DNA of 9,433 nt from Acetobacteraceae bacterium (GTDB lineage Bacteria > Pseudomonadota > Alphaproteobacteria > Zavarziniales > Zavarziniaceae). The notes below the pieces were generated by a model that ran no database searches, was not told the DNA's origin, and worked only from the letters and a program-made list of their open reading frames with translations. Of this stretch, positions 1 through 6,214 are shown in pieces. The stretch is from NCBI GenBank assembly GCA_947379865.1, contig CANCOY010000129.1, positions 1-9,433 on the forward strand, in the 5' to 3' direction. Position numbers and translations under genes: made by a program. The stretch's first letter is position 1. Each line of letters opens with the position of its first letter.

Positions 1-17
1 AGAGTCCGTTCGGGAAG
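1..17. repeat. IS5-family terminal inverted repeat, left end of window (transposase 3' side)
   Basis: AGAGTCCGTTCGGGAAG pairs with the repeat at 927-943 at 14 of 17 positions. The transposase stop codon (22-24) begins five bases inside it. The IR might extend further left, but the window starts here. Confidence 0.8.
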
Positions 18-21
18 TTTC

Positions 22-866
22 TTATGTGGATGATAGTTTTCCCCGAATGAGGCGTCGGAGCATAAGTCGGATCATTGCGAGACGCAGGTAGGCGGTAGCG
101 AACCGGGTGGTGTTTTCGTAGTCCTTGGATAAGCGCCTGTTTCGGCCCATCCATGCGAAGGTGCGCTCAACGATCCATCGCTTTGGCAGCACGACGAAGC
201 GATGCAGGTCGGTGCGTTTGATGATTTCGATCCGCCACGGCCCAAGCGCTCTGACGGCGGCTGCGGTAGCAGGTCCCTGATATCCGCCGTCTGCAAATAT
301 GCGCTCGATGAACGGGAACAGCTTGCGCACGGCCTGCAAGACCAGAAGGCCGCCATCGCGGTCCTGTATGTCGGCTGGGTGAACAATCAGGTTGAGCATC
401 AGGCCGAGCGTATCGACAACGATGTGACGCTTCTTGCCTTTGATTTTCTTGCCCGCGTCATAGCCCGAAGGATCGATTTTGGCCCCCCTTTTTCGGCGCC
501 CTTGACGCTCTGGCTGTCGATAATGGCTACAGTCGGACTGGCCTCCCGATCCGCCTGCTCGCGGACAGCGGCATAGAGCGCATGATGCACACGCTCCAGG
601 GTTCGGTCCCATTCCCACAGATCAAGGTATTCAAAAACCGTTGTGCGCGGTGGAAAGTCTTTGGGCAGCGCGCGCCACTGGCATCCGGTGCCCAACAGAT
701 AGAGCACCGCGTTCATCACCTCACGCACATTCACTGTCCGAGGACGACCGCCGCGCTTGGCCGGGCGGATGTGAGGTGTCACCAAAGCCCACTCTTCGTC
801 GGTCAGATCAGTTGGGTAACGCAGCCCACGCCGCTCATAGCGGGAACGGTTCTCGGCGGTCCACAT
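22..866 (-). CDS. IS5-family DDE transposase, full product made by -1 frameshift (orfA-orfB)
   Basis: Translation starts at ATG 866 behind a good ribosome site (AGGAG, 4 nt before the ATG). It reads an N-terminal IS5-type helix-turn-helix region (LTDEEWALV, GRPRT, GTGCQWRALPKDFPP) and then the first catalytic Asp in IIDSQSVK (orfA residue 117). The frame then runs out of homology. The rest of the catalytic core continues in the -1 frame: GYDAGKKIKGKKRHI, the second Asp in FADGGYQG and the catalytic Glu in RWIVERTFAWMGR, ending at stop 22-24. The frames meet at AAAAAGGGGGG (minus strand of 483-493). A -1 slip on the A or G run gives a protein of about 281 residues, normal for this group. All three DDE residues are present, so the element may be active. 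A sequencing or natural frameshift is less likely because IS427-type elements normally carry this arrangement. Confidence 0.87.
399..866 (-). CDS. IS5-family transposase, unshifted orfA product
   Basis: Without the frameshift, ribosomes starting at 866 make a 155-residue protein with the DNA-binding N-terminal domain and only the first catalytic Asp (D117). Its last ~25 residues are basic and unlike any transposase, as expected for read-through past the slip site. In related elements such truncated products can act as regulators of transposition; whether this one does is not shown. The orfB frame is open up to 618 on the minus strand, but its first ~44 residues are Cys/Arg-rich shadow sequence with no start signal. 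I therefore do not treat orfB as a separate gene. Confidence 0.6.
   Translation of the reverse strand: MWTAENRSRYERRGLRYPTDLTDEEWALVTPHIRPAKRGGRPRTVNVREVMNAVLYLLGTGCQWRALPKDFPPRTTVFEYLDLWEWDRTLERVHHALYAAVREQADREASPTVAIIDSQSVKGAEKGGPKSILRAMTRARKSKARSVTSLSIRSA
483..493 (-). promoter_or_regulatory. Programmed -1 frameshift site of the transposase
   Basis: On the coding strand the sequence is AAAAAGGGGGG, read in orfA as GAA-AAA-GGG-GGG. Sliding back one base on AAA or on the second GGG keeps perfect pairing. It moves the ribosome into the frame that carries the GYDAGKKIKGKK segment. The join falls exactly where IS5-family proteins run from EKGG into the GYDAGKK region. No downstream stimulatory structure was worked out. 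Confidence 0.7.
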
Positions 867-926
867 GCAGCTCCTCGCGAATCGGTGCTATCAAGCTCAT
901 CACAACTGATTCTCGCGACTCAAGTT

Positions 927-943
927 CTTTCCGAACCGACACT
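927..943. repeat. IS5-family terminal inverted repeat, transposase 5' side
   Basis: CTTTCCGAACCGACACT is the imperfect reverse complement of bases 1-17. It lies about 60 bp upstream of the transposase start, as expected for the left IR of an IS. The high-GC sequence ends here and AT-rich DNA starts at 944. Confidence 0.8.
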
Positions 944-1277
944 TAGTCTTTATTTTAGCATCTCTTCTAAAGGAGGCGGAATAACCGACCTATCAATTAA
1001 TATCGGATCTTCAGATTTTTGTCAAATATTAGATCTGATGATCAATATTTCAGGCGATAATTTTATTTTAACACTTATTAAGAAAATCATCGAAAGAGTA
1101 GAAAAACAACCTGATTTCGATAAAAAAACAGAAGAAAAATTTTCCGGAAAAATTTTATCGAAAATGCGTCAAGATATGTACAATTCTTGGCGTTCTAGTG
1201 GATACAACCACGAAGAAGTGGAGAAACAAAGAGAAAAAATTGAATACATTGAAAGAATTATTGAAGAACTAAAATAA
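944..1277 (+). pseudogene. 3' remnant of an AT-rich gene cut by the IS
   Basis: An open frame crosses the IS end and continues to TAA 1275-1277, giving about 110 residues that belong to no family I recognise. The part outside the IS looks protein-like: a short beta-rich stretch (ITDLSINIG), a hydrophobic helix (CQILDLMINI, then FILTLIKKIIERVEK), and a charged C-terminal helix rich in Lys/Glu (EEVEKQREKIEYIERIIEELK, residues near the end). There is no ribosome site with a start codon inside the remnant. An AAAGGAGG at about 968-975 has no start codon at the right distance. The simplest reading is that the 5' part of the gene lies beyond the IS, outside the window. Base composition (by eye roughly 25-35% GC) is far from that of the neighbours and suggests horizontal origin. 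Confidence 0.55.
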
Positions 1278-1552
1278 AATGCCATTATTGAAAGATTACT
1301 GAAGATAGTGCGATATTTATTTTATCTATAAGATAGAAATTTAATTTGCTTTATTTATTTAATTAAATATAATATATAATAAATATTTAAAATATTTTGG
1401 TGTTTAGGCGTTATTTTACATAGCTCAAAACACATAATAAGGGTGGGTGGTGGTATAATCGATGAAATCCCCATTAAACAATGTTTGCGGCTCGATGGAT
1501 AGCGCTATTGAAGATCGGCAGTCTAATCGAAAGAACCTATAAAGGTAAAACC
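1278..1552. other. AT-rich intergenic region without recognisable gene
   Basis: This stretch between the cut gene and hipA holds long A/T runs, small palindromes (AAATATTT; TATCT-ATA-AGATA near 1321-1340) and a G-rich patch GGGTGGGTGGTGG at about 1441-1453. From about 1480 the GC content rises towards that of hipA, so the junction between foreign and host DNA probably lies at about 1440-1490. I see no tRNA, no convincing terminator and no frame with protein-like content. Confidence 0.6.
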
Positions 1553-2800
1553 TCAAAGCTTCAGCGCGCCCCGAAGCTCTTCATGCTCGAAAGCGCTGGC
1601 CATGCGGGTGATTTCGGCGGGGCGGGAACCCACTGCCCGGGCCACGTCGCGCCAGGTGGCCGTCACCTCGGCGACCTGCCTGATGATGGCGCGGGCCTCT
1701 GGCAGGTCGAGGCAAAACAGGGGCGCTGCGGATTGGAGCAGGTCAAGCGAACAGGTGCCGTCGTCGAGGTCGATGCTGGTGGACAGCACGCGGGCCTTGA
1801 GATCGGTGGGGACCGGGTTGAGGTCATAGGCGGGTGACAGGACCCAGCCAGGCTTGCCCAGCCACAGGAAGCCATGGTTGCGCAGATGATCATCAACGTT
1901 CGAGATCAGGACGTTGAAGGCAACACGGCGATAGAGGGCATGGGCATCGCCCTTGGCCTGGGCGCCATGCTGCACCAGAGCGTCGACCATTTCCGGGTAA
2001 CTGCCACGCTCCCCATCGCGCGAACCCATCATGGCCATGGCCGAAAGGAAAGGTATCCGGGCCGCCGCCACACGATCAAAGCGGCGCGAAAGCAGCACAG
2101 CCTTGCCAGCAACCCTGACCAAGGCGTGCTGAGGGGTGGCGATGCCAGCCTGGCCAGCCAGCTGCAGGGCCACTTCCTCCCATGTCTCCACGCTGTACTC
2201 GTCCGTCTCCCTTGGAAACTTGGCGATGGACAGATGGCCGTGCTGGTCCACCACCGAGGCCTTGGGCCGCGCGCCGCCAAGGGATGAGCCGGGGGCAAAG
2301 ACCAGTTGAAGATCCTCATCCGTATCCTCGCCACGGAAAATGCGCTCGGTGATCTGGAGCAGGCGGCCCAGTTCAATCAGGCTTGGCACGCCTGTGCGCA
2401 CCGGCGCCTGAAAGGCCTCTTCGCCCGTGCGGCGGAAGCGCAGAGCGCCGAGGCGGGACACGTCGGTGACACCCAACAGATAGTCGCTCTCTACCAGGGT
2501 GCGCGGGGTTCGCCCCTCCCGCTCTGCCAGACGGCGCTCGGCCCGTTGCATCAGGCGCCGGCCCCAGGAGTCGGGCGCGGAATCGCCAAGGGATCCAAAA
2601 ATCGCCTGCCCGGGTGGCGGGGCGAAAGTCCCCCGGCCCAGCGCCAGCGCTGGCTCAAGCGAGAACCGCTCCGGGTCGTCCAGCCAGGCGGCGGTATATT
2701 CAAAAATCACGGTCTGCCCACCACGGGCAGGGTTACTGCGCGCCAGCCCCACATGGCGGGTGCGCCCCCCCAGATCCACATGAACCTCGAACTCAGCCAT
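1553..2800 (-). CDS. hipA: HipA-type serine/threonine kinase toxin
   Basis: The 415-residue length is normal for full-size HipA. The N-terminal subdomain contains IFGSLGDSAPDSWGRRL (residues 67-83), matching the HipA signature for that region. The kinase core has the glycine-rich loop SSLGGARPK (172-180), where S173 aligns with the autophosphorylated Ser150 of E. coli HipA. It also has the ATP-contacting Lys in SIAKFP (K194), the catalytic loop NVDDHLRN (301-308; D303 aligns with Asp309) and the metal-binding YDL (D326). All catalytic residues are present, so it should be an active kinase. E. coli HipA phosphorylates glutamyl-tRNA synthetase and induces dormancy; the target here is unknown. 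ATG 2800 lies inside the 3' end of hipB (ATGGCTGA overlap, 8 nt), so the two are probably translationally coupled. Confidence 0.9.
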   Translation of the reverse strand: MAEFEVHVDLGGRTRHVGLARSNPARGGQTVIFEYTAAWLDDPERFSLEPALALGRGTFAPPPGQAIFGSLGDSAPDSWGRRLMQRAERRLAEREGRTPRTLVESDYLLGVTDVSRLGALRFRRTGEEAFQAPVRTGVPSLIELGRLLQITERIFRGEDTDEDLQLVFAPGSSLGGARPKASVVDQHGHLSIAKFPRETDEYSVETWEEVALQLAGQAGIATPQHALVRVAGKAVLLSRRFDRVAAARIPFLSAMAMMGSRDGERGSYPEMVDALVQHGAQAKGDAHALYRRVAFNVLISNVDDHLRNHGFLWLGKPGWVLSPAYDLNPVPTDLKARVLSTSIDLDDGTCSLDLLQSAAPLFCLDLPEARAIIRQVAEVTATWRDVARAVGSRPAEITRMASAFEHEELRGALKL

Positions 2801-3143
2801 CGCCCAAGGCCCCCGGGGTTTGCTTGAGGCCGGTGCGCTTGATGCGAACGCGCTTGGGCAGGTCGGCGCGGGCCAGCGTCTGGCCGACGCTGTCGTTAGC
2901 TATGTCGGCCACGTTCGCCAGCCCGGCGAGCAGGCCGAGCGCCTGCAGCACCGAGGCATAGATGCCCATGCTCACCGTAGGGTCGCCCGCCTCGATCTTT
3001 TGCAATGTAGAGCGCGAGGTGAAGGCGCGATCCGCTACCACCGCCATGGGGAGTTGGCGCCGCCGCCGGGCGTCGTGGATATCCGCCCCCAGCTTGCGCA
3101 GGGCACGGCGGGCAGCGGCGGCAGGCAGGTGGGGCGTGGGCAT
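2793..3143 (-). CDS. hipB: HipB-type antitoxin, XRE-family helix-turn-helix repressor
   Basis: The protein is 116 residues from ATG 3143. A Cro/C1-type HTH spans about residues 18-71, with recognition-helix sequence SRSTLQKIEAGDP (43-55) and the following ALGLL helix. A longer form from GTG 3158 is possible. I prefer ATG 3143 because it has a weak purine-rich site upstream (GAAGAA), whereas GTG 3158 would leave a leader of only about 10 nt after the candidate -10 box. The gene directly precedes and overlaps hipA, the standard antitoxin-first order. The role expected from the family is to bind and neutralise HipA and to repress the hipBA promoter. The basic C-terminal tail (LPKRVRIKR, 95-103) is a possible DNA or HipA contact, but that is inference. 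Confidence 0.85.
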   Translation of the reverse strand: MPTPHLPAAAARRALRKLGADIHDARRRRQLPMAVVADRAFTSRSTLQKIEAGDPTVSMGIYASVLQALGLLAGLANVADIANDSVGQTLARADLPKRVRIKRTGLKQTPGALGDG

Positions 3144-3150
3144 CTGGTTT

Positions 3151-3219
3151 CTTCGCACGACGAAAACTGGCTTTAGTGTAGCGCGAAGCTTACAAAATGC
3201 CAGTGCATCGTGCGCGAAG
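3151..3219. promoter_or_regulatory. Three repeated half-sites, candidate HipB operator
   Basis: On the plus strand GCGCGAAG occurs at 3181-3188 and 3212-3219, 31 bp apart. The inverted variant CTTCGCAC lies at 3151-3158, 30 bp before the first. The central copy lies in the spacer next to the -10 box, one flanks the -35 side and one lies in the leader, so a bound repressor would block transcription. The spacing of about three helical turns puts them on one DNA face. E. coli HipB uses inverted-repeat operators; that these are the HipB sites is inference. Confidence 0.4.
3175..3203 (-). promoter_or_regulatory. Candidate sigma-70-type promoter of hipBA
   Basis: Read on the minus strand: CTGGCA (3203-3198, 4 of 6 matches to TTGACA), a 17-bp spacer, and TACACT (3180-3175, 4 of 6 to TATAAT). 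Transcription would start near 3168, giving a ~25-nt leader to ATG 3143. The promoter lies between the acyl-CoA dehydrogenase stop and hipB, so hipBA can be transcribed independently of the upstream operon. Confidence 0.45.
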
Positions 3220-3224
3220 TCCCG

Positions 3225-4364
3225 TCACAGATTCCGGCTGATCAGTTCCTTCATGATCTCGGACGTGCCGCCATAGATGCGCTGGACGCGGGAATCGGCA
3301 TAGGCGCGGGCGATGGGGTATTCCATCATATAGCCATAGCCGCCGTGCAGTTGCAGGCAGCGGTCCATGACGCGGCCCTGCATTTCGGTGATCCACAGCT
3401 TGGCCATGGCGCCGCCGGCGGCGTCGAGCTTGCCTTCGAGGTGGCGGGCGATGCACTGGTCGAGGAAGGCCCAGCCCACTTCGATCTCGGTCTTCAGCTC
3501 GGCCAGAGTATGGGCGATGGTCTGCATCTCGGTCAGGGCCTTGCCGAAGGCGGTGCGCTGGCGGCAATAGTCGAGCGTCCATTCGAAGGCGACCTGGGCG
3601 GCCGAACAGCCGAGCACGGCGATGACCAGGCGTTCCTGCGGCAGTTCGCTCATCAGATAGCCAAAGCCACGCCCCGCCTCGCCCAGCACATTGGAGGTGG
3701 GCACGCGCACGTCGTCGAAGAACAACTCGGACGTGTCGGCCATCTTCATGCCGAGCTTGTCGAGATTGCGGCCCCGGCGGAAGCCCGGCGTATCGCGCTC
3801 CACCATGATCAGGCTGATGCCCTTGGCGCCCTTGGTGGGGTCGGTCTTGGCGACGACGATCACCACATCGGCATGCTGGCCATTGGTGATAAAGGTCTTC
3901 TGGCCGTTGATCACATAATGGTTGCCATCCAGCCGCGCCGTGGTGCGCACGCCCTGCAGGTCGGAACCGGTGCCGGGCTCTGTCATGGCGATGGCGCCCA
4001 CCGCCTCGCCCGAGACCATGCGGGGCAGCCAGTATCGCTTCTGCTCCTCAGAGCCATAGTGGACGATATAGGGGGCGACGATATCCGAATGCACCTGGAA
4101 GCCAGGGCTGGGCGTGCCAGAGCGCGCCAGTTCCTCGTTCACGATGGCGTTATAGCGAAAGTCGGCGCCCGGCCCGCCATATTCCTCCGGCACGCCGGGG
4201 CAGAGGATCCCGGCGGCGCCCGCCTTGGTCCACAGGTCGCGCGGCACGATCCCGGCATCATCCCATTCGGCGATATTGGGGGTGATCTCCTTTGCCATGA
4301 ACTTTGCCACGCTGTCGCGGAACATTTCGTGGTCGGGTTCAAAGATGCTGCGGGCCTGGGCCAT
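3225..4364 (-). CDS. Acyl-CoA dehydrogenase
   Basis: FAD-dependent dehydrogenase of the 379-residue MCAD/SCAD-like class, which introduces the alpha-beta double bond in an acyl-CoA and passes electrons to ETF. It contains the first family signature GAIAMTEPGTGSD (residues 123-135, flavin/substrate contact). The second signature, from QLHGGYGY (338-345) to YADSR (355-359), is followed by the catalytic base Glu369 in YGGTSEI. The start is ATG 4364, behind a G-rich site (GGGGGG, about 7 nt upstream); a TTG five codons earlier is in frame but unlikely. It is the last gene of the cluster with the LEH-like, crotonase and SnoaL-like genes, separated from the SnoaL-like gene by 89 bp that include a 7-bp tandem repeat. 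Its substrate cannot be read from sequence; the context suggests a degradation intermediate rather than general beta-oxidation. Confidence 0.92.
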   Translation of the reverse strand: MAQARSIFEPDHEMFRDSVAKFMAKEITPNIAEWDDAGIVPRDLWTKAGAAGILCPGVPEEYGGPGADFRYNAIVNEELARSGTPSPGFQVHSDIVAPYIVHYGSEEQKRYWLPRMVSGEAVGAIAMTEPGTGSDLQGVRTTARLDGNHYVINGQKTFITNGQHADVVIVVAKTDPTKGAKGISLIMVERDTPGFRRGRNLDKLGMKMADTSELFFDDVRVPTSNVLGEAGRGFGYLMSELPQERLVIAVLGCSAAQVAFEWTLDYCRQRTAFGKALTEMQTIAHTLAELKTEIEVGWAFLDQCIARHLEGKLDAAGGAMAKLWITEMQGRVMDRCLQLHGGYGYMMEYPIARAYADSRVQRIYGGTSEIMKELISRNL

Positions 4365-4383
4365 GGTTTTCCCCCCCAAATAT

Positions 4384-4411
4384 GACAGGTAACGGGTGAC
4401 GGGTAACGGGT
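4384..4411. repeat. Four tandem 7-bp repeats in the acyl-CoA dehydrogenase leader
   Basis: GACAGGT, AACGGGT, GACGGGT and AACGGGT follow each other without spacers, four copies of RACRGGT. They lie 20-47 bp upstream of the acyl-CoA dehydrogenase ATG. They could be a slippage-prone microsatellite or a set of protein sites; no known motif is matched. Confidence 0.6.
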
Positions 4412-4453
4412 CTGAAGGTCGAGATAGCTGCAGGCCTGTGCCGCGGCAAGCCC

Positions 4454-4861
4454 CTAGTGCAGCACGGCCTTGCGCTCAGGCGGTGGCGGCGGCGGGGCGG
4501 CGGAGGCCACCGGGCCGGCGTGATGGCTGAGCAGGCGCCAGCGCCCATCTTCACGAACAAAGAGGTTGGTGGCCACCATGCTGCCCTCGCCGGCCACCTC
4601 GATGCAGAGCACACAGGCCCCCTCGCCCATGGGGATCACCCGCGCCTCACGGGCGATCAGGCGCGGATTGCCGGCGTTCGACAGGATGCGCTGCCAACTG
4701 CCCAGCACCGCCTCCCGGCCAAGCAGGGGTGCCCAGCCGGGATGCACGCACAAGAGGTCGTCCCGGGTGGACCACAGCGCTTCCATGGCCTCCATGCTGC
4801 GGGCACGGAAGGCGGCATAAAAGGCCTCGTTGGCGGCCAGAAGGTCGGCCTCGTCCGACAC
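4454..4861 (-). CDS. SnoaL-like / NTF2-fold protein
   Basis: A 135-residue protein with the alpha+beta cone fold pattern of the SnoaL/NTF2 superfamily. It has an N-terminal helix (ANEAFYAAFRARSMEAMEALW, residues 10-30), VHPGWAPLLGREAVLGSW (39-56), and alternating strands ending in GRWRLLSHHAGPV (106-118). This form is common in proteins annotated as nuclear transport factor 2 family or DUF4440-like. The start is GTG 4861, one base after the crotonase TGA (TGAGGTG), so translation is very likely coupled. Farther upstream starts would lie inside the crotonase gene. The tail has a run of six prolines (123-128), unusual in this fold. The fold serves enzymes (isomerases, hydrolases) and non-catalytic proteins alike, so no reaction is assigned. 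Confidence 0.8.
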   Translation of the reverse strand: MSDEADLLAANEAFYAAFRARSMEAMEALWSTRDDLLCVHPGWAPLLGREAVLGSWQRILSNAGNPRLIAREARVIPMGEGACVLCIEVAGEGSMVATNLFVREDGRWRLLSHHAGPVASAAPPPPPPERKAVLH

Positions 4862-4862
4862 C

Positions 4863-5699
4863 TCAGCGCCCCGTGAAGGCGGGGGCGCGCTTTTCCAGGA
4901 AGTGGGCCACACCTTCGCGGAAATCATCGGTGTCGAAGCACTTCACCATCTCGGCGTCCGCCGCCCGTGTCGCCTCGTCCAGGGTCTGGAACAGGCCGTT
5001 CCACACCTGCGCCTTGATGATGGCGGTGGAGCGCGGCGAGGAGGTGGTGGCGAGGTCGCGGGCAATCTCATGGATGGCCGCCGCAAAGCCTTCGGTCGGC
5101 AGCACCCGGCTGACCAGGCCCAGCGACAGGGCTTCGGCCGCATCGATCAGGCGGGCCGTCATCAACAGGTCGAGGGCCTGGGCCGGGCCGATCAGGCGGG
5201 GCAGCATCCACGACATGCCGTGTTCGGCAATCAGGCCCCGGCGGGCAAAGGCGGTGGAGAAGCGGGCGCTGTCGGCCGCAATGCGCATGTCGGCATAGAG
5301 GCTGACCACCATGCCAAGGCCGGCGCAGGGCCCGTTGACGGCGGCGATCACCGGCTTGGGGATGGTGGGGAAATAGGCATAGCGCAGCCGGAAGTCGGCG
5401 CGCGCCTCGGGCCCGAAGGAATTGTCCACCTGGCTCTGGGCGCTGGCCCCGCCATCAGCCTTGGCGGCGCCCTGGCCAAGCTTGGTCAGCATGCCCATGT
5501 CGGCACCGGCACAAAAACCGCGCCCGGCCCCGGTCAGCACGATCACGTTCACGCCCCGGTCGGCGGCGGCGGCGTGCATGGCCTCGCGCAACTCGCTCTC
5601 GATGGTGGCGGTCCACGCGTTCAGGCGCTCGGGCCGGTTGAGGGCAATGGTCGCCACCTTGTCGGCGACGTCGTAGATGATTTCCTTGTAGGCGGCCAT
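4863..5699 (-). CDS. Enoyl-CoA hydratase/isomerase (crotonase superfamily)
   Basis: A 278-residue protein with the crotonase core: the oxyanion-hole segments LTGAGRGFCAGAD (residues 55-67) and KPVIAAVNGPCAGLGM (115-130), and the C-terminal helices. Aligned by hand to rat enoyl-CoA hydratase, the two catalytic glutamates are missing: Glu144 falls on V131 and Glu164 on F151. The acidic residue E159 (LIAEHG) falls where dienoyl-CoA isomerase has Asp204. It may therefore be an isomerase or another crotonase reaction rather than a simple hydratase; this is inference from a manual alignment. The start is ATG 5699 (MAAYKEI), with AGGA about 10 nt upstream. The frame is open further upstream, but that part has no crotonase similarity and overlaps the LEH-like gene. 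It is second in the operon, 70 bp after the LEH-like gene and 1 nt before the SnoaL-like gene. Confidence 0.88.
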   Translation of the reverse strand: MAAYKEIIYDVADKVATIALNRPERLNAWTATIESELREAMHAAAADRGVNVIVLTGAGRGFCAGADMGMLTKLGQGAAKADGGASAQSQVDNSFGPEARADFRLRYAYFPTIPKPVIAAVNGPCAGLGMVVSLYADMRIAADSARFSTAFARRGLIAEHGMSWMLPRLIGPAQALDLLMTARLIDAAEALSLGLVSRVLPTEGFAAAIHEIARDLATTSSPRSTAIIKAQVWNGLFQTLDEATRAADAEMVKCFDTDDFREGVAHFLEKRAPAFTGR

Positions 5700-5769
5700 G
5701 GGGCGTTTCCTCTGTCTGTTTTCTTTGGAGCGGCGCGTTTCTTTGCAGCGGGGGGCGAAGAATGCTGCC

Positions 5770-6150
5770 TCAGGTCGGCGGCGCGGGCATCTGGCGCAGG
5801 AACTGGGCCAGATCGAAATAGTCGCGCCAGGCGGCGATCTTGCCATCGCGGATGTCGAAAGTGCCCATGACCGGGATCTCGATCTTGCGCTCGCCATACC
5901 AGAAGCGGTCGACCCGCTCGGTCAGCACGCTGTCGCCGACGGCGGCAATGCGCACCATTTCCCATTCACACTTTGTGGCGGGGGCAAGGAAGGGCAGCAG
6001 CCCGGCACGCACCTGCTCGATGCCGGTCATCGGCTCCATGGGCATGTTGTGATAGAAAATGTCGGGGGCAAGGAAGCCCAGAATGCCCTCCAGGTCCATG
6101 CGGTTCCAGGCGTCAACGAAACCGTGTACCAGCGCCAGATTGGCTTCCAT
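5770..6150 (-). CDS. Limonene-1,2-epoxide hydrolase-like protein
   Basis: A 126-residue protein with an NTF2-like fold that keeps the residues of Rhodococcus limonene-1,2-epoxide hydrolase. YHNMP gives Y33 and N35 (Tyr53/Asn55 in the reference), ERVD gives R79 and D81 (Arg99/Asp101), and AWRDYFD gives D110 (Asp132). Four of the five are at a constant offset of 20, which supports the alignment. The family opens epoxides by one-step acid-base addition of water; many relatives act on steroid or terpenoid epoxides or have no known substrate. ATG 6150 follows an excellent ribosome site (GGGAGGA, 5 nt spacing). It is the first gene of the minus-strand operon and presumably acts in the cytoplasm on the same compound class as its neighbours. 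Confidence 0.82.
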   Translation of the reverse strand: MEANLALVHGFVDAWNRMDLEGILGFLAPDIFYHNMPMEPMTGIEQVRAGLLPFLAPATKCEWEMVRIAAVGDSVLTERVDRFWYGERKIEIPVMGTFDIRDGKIAAWRDYFDLAQFLRQMPAPPT

Positions 6151-6214
6151 TATATTCCTCCCAAGCGCGGATGGATCCCGCAGGCATCAGGTCGGGAAAG
6201 GCCCGAGCCGCTCA

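Larger units (their letters stand above)
1..943 (-). mobile_element. IS5-family insertion sequence (IS427-like organisation), apparently complete
   Basis: Bases 1-17 (AGAGTCCGTTCGGGAAG) and the reverse complement of 927-943 (AGTGTCGGTTCGGAAAG) match at 14 of 17 positions and bracket a two-frame transposase. The transposase is transcribed leftwards from a start at 866. Length, imperfect IRs of this size and a DDE transposase split over two overlapping frames fit the IS427 type of the IS5 family. The right end is followed by TA (944-945), the dinucleotide target commonly duplicated by this group. The left flank is outside the window, so the duplication cannot be confirmed. Composition changes sharply at 943: GC-rich IS on the left, AT-rich DNA on the right. 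That the window begins at the IS end may mean a contig edge or another genomic copy; this is inference. Confidence 0.9.

Noticed and set aside
582..943. The plus-strand frame of 582-1277 as one 231-residue gene
   Set aside because: Its first 120 codons are antisense to the transposase and look like shadow sequence; only the part after the IS end is credible, as a gene remnant.
968..990. AAAGGAGG as a ribosome site for a new start inside the AT-rich remnant
   Set aside because: No ATG, GTG or TTG lies 4-12 bases downstream; the purines simply encode Lys-Gly-Gly-Gly in the open frame.
1508..1543. TTGAAG and TATAAA as promoter boxes near the hipA 3' end
   Set aside because: Spacing of 24 bp is too long and there is no gene to drive downstream on that strand.
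3210..4385. 391-codon plus-strand frame antisense to the acyl-CoA dehydrogenase
   Set aside because: Long antisense frames are common in high-GC DNA; composition is His/Gly/Ala shadow-like and the minus strand has clear catalytic motifs.
4830..5870. 346-codon plus-strand frame over the crotonase
   Set aside because: Antisense shadow, rich in Gly/His/Arg without motif, opposite a well-supported crotonase gene.
5700..5897. N-terminal extension of the crotonase to the frame limit at 5897
   Set aside because: The extra residues overlap the LEH-like gene, show no crotonase similarity, and ATG 5699 has its own ribosome site.
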